The notes under the pieces were generated by a model. It worked only from the letters and a program-made list of their open reading frames with translations. It searched no databases and had not been told where the DNA came from. The position numbers and the translations under genes were made by a program. 36,680 nucleotides of DNA, from contig CAJQRX010000030.1 in NCBI GenBank assembly GCA_905612405.1, positions 1 to 36,680 on the forward strand, written 5' to 3'. The DNA comes from an uncultured Candidatus Thioglobus sp. (lineage in GTDB: Bacteria; Pseudomonadota; Gammaproteobacteria; PS1; Pseudothioglobaceae). Within the stretch, counting starts at the first letter, position 1, and every line of letters begins with the position of its first letter. Below, in pieces: positions 31,363-36,680 of this stretch.

Positions 31363-34300
31363 ATGATCAGAAGCAAAGAGATCAATCACTAAATATAAGT
31401 GATTCTTTCATTGTTCAGGCTCCTGCTGGTTCAGGAAAAACTGAACTAATTACACAGCGTTATTTAAAATTACTTGGCACTGCAGATGTGCCGGAAAATA
31501 TTTTAGTTATGACATTTACCAACAGGGCGGTAGATGAGTTAAAGCATCGAATAATTAGCTCACTTAATCGAGCAAGATTGCATCCACCTGAGGAGCCACA
31601 TAAGCTCAAAACCTTTGATCTTGCCAACAAAGTATTAGAACAATCCAATCTGAAAGAGTGGGATTTACTTAATCATCCCTCACGAATAAAAATAATTACT
31701 ATTGATTCGCTTTCAAGTTTAATTGTTTCAAGGTATCCATCTATTGATCAATTGATTCCTCCTCAAACAATGATCAATACTTATGAGTATGAGCAAATTT
31801 ATCAAGAAGCAGCTGAAAATACACTATTACTTATTGAGGAGGATGAGTATCAAGCTAGCATTTCATCTGTTTTGTTATATCTTGATAATCATGTAGATAG
31901 GTTCTATCGGCTCATAGTACAGATGCTCTCAAAGCGAGAGCAATGGCTACCAAAACTTTATATAAAGGGCGTTCTTGATATTAGTTTATTAGAAGTACTA
32001 GCGCAAGAATTAATTGTTGAATATCTTGAAACCTTAAGAAACGCTGCTTCTGAAATACTAGGAAAATCTTTTTTTAATTTATTAGAAATTAATACTAGGG
32101 ATGATATTTCTAAAATTAATAAATTACCAGGCGCAACCATCGAAGATTTAGGAGATTGGCAAACTATTTCTGAGTTACTTTTAACTAAAAGTACTGGAAA
32201 CTGGAGAAAGAAAATTGATGCCAACATTGGATTTCCAGCTGAGCTTAAAGAAGAAAAAATGGTATTTAAAGAAATATTAGCAGACTTAGATTCTGAAGAT
32301 GAATTCAAAAAAATACTTAATAATTTAGCCAACTTACCGAGTGCATATTTTCCAGAATCAACGAGTAAAGAGATCAATGATATTGCTCAAGTTTTAAAGT
32401 TAAGTGTTGCAGAATTGAAGATGATCTTTAAAGAAAAAGGTTTACAAGATTTTTCAGAAGTCGTTATGCAGGCTATTAATGCACTTGATAGTCGTGAAGA
32501 GGTAAGTGATATTGCCCTATTATTAGACTATCAGATTAAGCACCTATTAATTGATGAGTTTCAAGACACTTCATATTCACAATTAAGCTTAATAGAGAAG
32601 CTTGTTGATGGTTGGCAAAAAGGAGATGGAAAGTCAATCTTTTTTGTAGGTGATCCAATGCAATCAATTTATAAATTTCGTGAATCCCAAGTTGGAATAT
32701 TTCTTGAGATAATGAAAAGTGGCATAGGAAGCCTCAAAATTAATTCATTAACATTAAGCTCTAACTTTAGGTCAAATAAAAGTATTGTTGAGAAAAATAA
32801 TAAGATTTTTTCTCAAATATTTCCAAATAAAAATAATTTACTGTTAGGTGCTATTCATTATTCTCAATCTAATTCTGCTTCACAAGTTGAGCAAAATGAC
32901 GCGGTTACTTTTTATCCATTTAGTGCAGATCAAGACTTTGAAGAAGCTGAAATGGTAGTTAAAATTATTAAAAACTCTATCTCAAATAATCCAAATCATG
33001 AGATTGCAGTCCTTGTAAGGTCTAGATCACATTTAAAGGCTATTACATTATTGCTGCAGGATAGCAGTATCAATTTTGAAGCCTTAAAAACGGAGCCATT
33101 AAGGTCTAACCTTTTTACAAGAGACCTTCTAAGTCTAACTAGAGCTTTACTTAGCTTGGCTGATCGCCTGGCTTGGCTTTCTATTCTCAGAGCTCCATGG
33201 TGCGGCTTAAAGTTAGAAGATTTGTTAGCTTTTGGTGAGTCAACAGATAAGACAATTTTCAGTCAGTTAATCGATGATGGTATAGCCCAACATATGAGCG
33301 CTGATGGTGCTGTACGTTCTAGGCATTTATTCCTAGCGATTGAAGAGGCTATTTATAGTGAAGGTAAGTTTTCTTTTGTAGAGCGTTTTTCTTATTCTTT
33401 AAGTCAGTTATGTAATGAGATTGAATTAAATGAGCAAGAGAAAAGTATTAGATCTCAATTTCTCTCATTACTAAATCATTGTGAACAAAACCAAAGTTTA
33501 GATATCAAGACAATTGAGTTGATGGTTAAAGATTTATATGCTCCCTCTCAGTATGCCTCTGTTAAGTTAATGACAATTCATCAAGCTAAAGGTCTGGAAT
33601 TTGATACTGTAATTATTCCTGGCCTTGGTAAAAAAGGAAAAAGTGACACACTTCCTTTAATGCAAATTCAAGAGTTCTCAAATAAGAATATTTTGCTAGC
33701 ACCTATAAAATCTTCCTATGAAGACTCTGAGAGTAAAACATATCTTTATTTACAGTATTTACAAAAACAACAGGCACACTTTGAATTAATGAGAGTGCTC
33801 TATGTAGCAATGAGTCGAGCAAAAGATAAGATTCATTTGTTAGGTGGCATTTCAAAAACTGGTAAGGCTGTTAGTGGCTCACTACTATCATATTTAAGTA
33901 ATTATTTTCAAAAATCTATTGATGACATTCCGATTCAAGATTCAACCGTTTCAGTAGAAACTTCCTTACCAAAATTTCAGCGTAATAAAATACTCTCAGC
34001 TTTGACTAATAGAGGCATTAATGATGCTGTGCAATCTAAAAATATGCCTAGCAATATTGATTTAATTTACCAAAGTGCATTAGGCTCAATAGTTCATTAC
34101 TTTCTAGAGCATAATTTATTTGAACCATTAATTGAAAGCATTGAGGCAAGATTTAGAGAGTTTGGATTGCCCCCGAAACTAATTCAGTCATATTCTAAAA
34201 CTGCCTCACTTTTGCTTCTTAATACAAGCCGTGATAAAGATTTTGAATGGCTATTTAAATATCGAAACTCTACCGAAGTCGAAGCTGAGTATAGTAATTC

Positions 34301-34535
34301 AACCAGAACAGTAATAATTGATAGATTATTTGTTGAAGATGCTACTCTATGGATTATAGATTTTAAGACAGCATCACTTAATGAGGGCGAATCTATCAGC
34401 TCATTTATTGAACGGCAAAAACTGTCACATCAAAAACAAATCAAAACATATCAAGAGGTTCTTGAAGATTTTTTTAAGCTCCCTTCCAAGGTTGCCCTTT
34501 ACTGCCCAGCTGTTAGTCAGTTGATATTAATTTAA
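31359..34535 (+). CDS. UvrD/RecB-family helicase-nuclease (AddA/RecB-like exonuclease subunit)
   Basis: 1058 aa. Walker [76 protein letters not shown]-terminal RecB-type nuclease signature [10 protein letters not shown]...LWIIDFKTA...[12 protein letters not shown] start with GTGA overlap to argS. Confidence 0.9.
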   Translation: MNDQKQRDQSLNISDSFIVQAPAGSGKTELITQRYLKLLGTADVPENILVMTFTNRAVDELKHRIISSLNRARLHPPEEPHKLKTFDLANKVLEQSNLKEWDLLNHPSRIKIITIDSLSSLIVSRYPSIDQLIPPQTMINTYEYEQIYQEAAENTLLLIEEDEYQASISSVLLYLDNHVDRFYRLIVQMLSKREQWLPKLYIKGVLDISLLEVLAQELIVEYLETLRNAASEILGKSFFNLLEINTRDDISKINKLPGATIEDLGDWQTISELLLTKSTGNWRKKIDANIGFPAELKEEKMVFKEILADLDSEDEFKKILNNLANLPSAYFPESTSKEINDIAQVLKLSVAELKMIFKEKGLQDFSEVVMQAINALDSREEVSDIALLLDYQIKHLLIDEFQDTSYSQLSLIEKLVDGWQKGDGKSIFFVGDPMQSIYKFRESQVGIFLEIMKSGIGSLKINSLTLSSNFRSNKSIVEKNNKIFSQIFPNKNNLLLGAIHYSQSNSASQVEQNDAVTFYPFSADQDFEEAEMVVKIIKNSISNNPNHEIAVLVRSRSHLKAITLLLQDSSINFEALKTEPLRSNLFTRDLLSLTRALLSLADRLAWLSILRAPWCGLKLEDLLAFGESTDKTIFSQLIDDGIAQHMSADGAVRSRHLFLAIEEAIYSEGKFSFVERFSYSLSQLCNEIELNEQEKSIRSQFLSLLNHCEQNQSLDIKTIELMVKDLYAPSQYASVKLMTIHQAKGLEFDTVIIPGLGKKGKSDTLPLMQIQEFSNKNILLAPIKSSYEDSESKTYLYLQYLQKQQAHFELMRVLYVAMSRAKDKIHLLGGISKTGKAVSGSLLSYLSNYFQKSIDDIPIQDSTVSVETSLPKFQRNKILSALTNRGINDAVQSKNMPSNIDLIYQSALGSIVHYFLEHNLFEPLIESIEARFREFGLPPKLIQSYSKTASLLLLNTSRDKDFEWLFKYRNSTEVEAEYSNSTRTVIIDRLFVEDATLWIIDFKTASLNEGESISSFIERQKLSHQKQIKTYQEVLEDFFKLPSKVALYCPAVSQLILI

Positions 34536-34616
34536 TTTTTTCTTGTATTTAAAAATGCTGGACAAATGTTGTAATTGTAATTATGATGATTTCCAATTTG
34601 TTAAACCTATAAATAT

Positions 34617-35783
34617 ATGACTAAGAAAAATGATAATGTGGGATGGATTGATTACACCCAGAAATATGGGGACAGAAAAATAAGAACTATTAATCCTGAT
34701 GTTCAGAGTGGCTCAACGGTTCTATTTAATGATTTTGAAGATATGCAGTTAGCTATGGATAATAATTATCCTGGAGTTGACTATGGAACACACGGGCTTT
34801 CTACTCAGAAAGCCTTTGAAGAGGCGATGTGTAAGCTTGAAAATGGCCACGCTTCTTATGCATTTCCTTCTGGCATTAGTGCTATTACAAATACCCTTAT
34901 GGCATTTACTAAAAGTGGAGATGAAGTCTTATTATGTGATAATGTTTATAGCCCCACTGCAAGTTTTTGTCATAATATTCTTGAAAAATATAATGTTAAA
35001 ATAACTCATATAGAATCGAATATAGGCGCTGAAATTAGTCACTACATTAACGATAAAACAAGATTAATTTTTTTAGAATCTCCTGGCTCTAATACATTTG
35101 AAATACAAGATATTTCTGCAATTGTTAAAGAGGCAAAAAAGGCAAATGTACTATCAATTTTAGATAATTCATGGGCTACACCTCTTTTTTTAAAGCCTTT
35201 GGATCTTGGTATTGACATCACGATTCAATCTGTTACTAAGTATATTTGTGGCCACTCTGATATCTTATTGGGCTGCGTAACAGTTAATCAAAAATATGCT
35301 GATGAGTTTTCTAAATATTTTGAAACTGTTGAAAACTACGCCAACCCTCAGGATTGTTACCAAGCTTTAAGGGGGCTAAGATCACTAAAGGTACGTCTAG
35401 ATGCGCACCAAAAAACAGCCTTTGAAGTTGCAAGATGGCTTGAGAGTAATGATATTGTTGAAACTGTTATTCATCCAGGTCTTGAGTCACACCCTCAGCA
35501 TGACTTATGGAAGAGAGATTTTAGCGGCGCATCAGGATTGTTTGCTTTCACATTCAAAAAGTCATATTCAGCAGAAAAAATTGCATTATTTGCTAATTCA
35601 CTTGAAGCATTTGCCCTTGGTTTTAGTTGGGGTGGCTATAAAAGTCTTTTAACTGCTAGGCCTTACAAGAGAGATGGAGAATGGGTACATGATGGAAAAC
35701 ATTTAGTACGATTAAGTATAGGGCTTGAAGACTCAAGTGAGTTAATTGAAGATCTTGAGCAAGGCTTTAGCATACTTGAGTAG
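34617..35783 (+). CDS. metC: Cys/Met metabolism PLP-dependent enzyme, probable cystathionine beta-lyase
   Basis: 388 aa. YGTHGLSTQKAFEEAMCKLE, LDNSWATPLFLKPLDLGIDITIQSVTKYICGHSDILLG (PLP lysine), and VRLSIGLEDSSELIEDLEQGF. Confidence 0.85.
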   Translation: MTKKNDNVGWIDYTQKYGDRKIRTINPDVQSGSTVLFNDFEDMQLAMDNNYPGVDYGTHGLSTQKAFEEAMCKLENGHASYAFPSGISAITNTLMAFTKSGDEVLLCDNVYSPTASFCHNILEKYNVKITHIESNIGAEISHYINDKTRLIFLESPGSNTFEIQDISAIVKEAKKANVLSILDNSWATPLFLKPLDLGIDITIQSVTKYICGHSDILLGCVTVNQKYADEFSKYFETVENYANPQDCYQALRGLRSLKVRLDAHQKTAFEVARWLESNDIVETVIHPGLESHPQHDLWKRDFSGASGLFAFTFKKSYSAEKIALFANSLEAFALGFSWGGYKSLLTARPYKRDGEWVHDGKHLVRLSIGLEDSSELIEDLEQGFSILE

Positions 35784-35786
35784 TAA

Positions 35787-36629
35787 TTAAGATTTATCCC
35801 TTTTATCATTTATAACTGTAACTCGCTGCATATGTCTGAACTCTGGTAAATAGTCAAAAACTGCATAATGTTGAGTAATTCGATTATCCCAAATAGCAAC
35901 AGAATTATCTTCCCAGTGAAATCTAACTTGGAATTCAGGTTTTGAAATATGCTGAAATAAGAATTGCAGTATATGATCACTTGGACCTTGGCTTTCATTG
36001 ACAATATTGCGAGTAAAGGATTGATTTACATTTAAATATTTGAGGCCCGAAATGGGGTGAGTCTCAATAACTTTATGAACCGCTGAGCCAACTTTCTTTA
36101 GAGCATTATTAACCGAATCGATACCACCTTCTTTGTAAAAGTCGTTTCTAAATGTACCCATATCGTGAATTGCTTCAAGTTCTTCTAGGTGTGCTTTCCA
36201 TCCATTTGGAAGCTTATCATATGCTGCACTCATACTTGCCCAAAGGGTATCACCACCCACTTTAGGAACCTTAACGCTATGTAATATACTTGCAAAGGGA
36301 GGGTTTGGTTTAAAAGTAAGATCTTTATGCCAGTCATTTGTATCTGGCCTATTATTTGCATTATTTTTCAGTAATACAATACTTTGATGCCCCTCAACAT
36401 GTGGGTAGACAGGGTGGCCTGGATCAATTTCACCAAGACTTTCTGCTAATTTCAGATGTGATTCTGGAGAGATATTTTGGTCTCTAAAAAAAATAACCTG
36501 ATGCTTAATAAGTGCAATGTATATTTGCTCAATAGTTTCACTATTTAAATCCTTATTCAGCGAAACATCTGAGATTATTGCTCCAATTGAAGGGGTTAGT
36601 GGCGTGACTTTTAACATCATTAGATCCAA
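35787..36629 (-). CDS. TauD/TfdA family 2-oxoglutarate/Fe(II)-dependent dioxygenase
   Basis: 280 aa. HxD motif in NDWHKDLTF, GGDTLWASM, distal His and Arg in VAIWDNRITQHYAVFDYLPEFRHMQRV. Confidence 0.9.
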   Translation of the reverse strand: MDLMMLKVTPLTPSIGAIISDVSLNKDLNSETIEQIYIALIKHQVIFFRDQNISPESHLKLAESLGEIDPGHPVYPHVEGHQSIVLLKNNANNRPDTNDWHKDLTFKPNPPFASILHSVKVPKVGGDTLWASMSAAYDKLPNGWKAHLEELEAIHDMGTFRNDFYKEGGIDSVNNALKKVGSAVHKVIETHPISGLKYLNVNQSFTRNIVNESQGPSDHILQFLFQHISKPEFQVRFHWEDNSVAIWDNRITQHYAVFDYLPEFRHMQRVTVINDKRDKS

Positions 36630-36680
36630 TAGAGTTTTAAAGAATTTTATTACAAAAATAATTAATAAGTATTAATTATT

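Noticed and set aside
1-36680. CRISPR arrays, tRNA or rRNA genes, insertion sequences
   Set aside because: No regularly spaced repeats, no recognisable tRNA or rRNA sequence, and no transposase ORF was seen on reading. Most of the window is accounted for by metabolic genes.

Overview
AT-rich gammaproteobacterial chromosome segment. Gene content and protein sequences look like the marine SUP05/Candidatus Thioglobus group; this is recognition from memory and was not searched. The window is mostly well-packed core metabolism. (1) A C1 module: end of a corrinoid-activation (RACo/DUF4445-like) protein, an MttB-superfamily methyltransferase, then fhs-fdhD-fdsB-fdsA (formyl-THF ligase plus NAD-linked Mo/W formate dehydrogenase). 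(2) ppsR-ppsA on the minus strand, convergent with the formate dehydrogenase genes. (3) A tkt-gap-pgk-pyk-fba sugar-phosphate operon. (4) mnmG-rsmG-tatD-rluC-ubiA. (5) A tandem pair of very small, two-TM-like proteins, each with its own promoter, leader hairpin and terminator. (6) dapD and znuC (minus strand), then polA, argS, an AddA/RecB-like helicase-nuclease, a Cys/Met-metabolism PLP enzyme and a TauD-family dioxygenase. No rRNA, tRNA, CRISPR, transposase or prophage was recognised. The observations most worth following are the duplicated small-protein cassettes at about 24308-25071, the pyk gene that lacks any ATG/GTG/TTG start (probable ATT start overlapping the pgk stop), and a terminator-like hairpin between a possible promoter and the fhs start codon.
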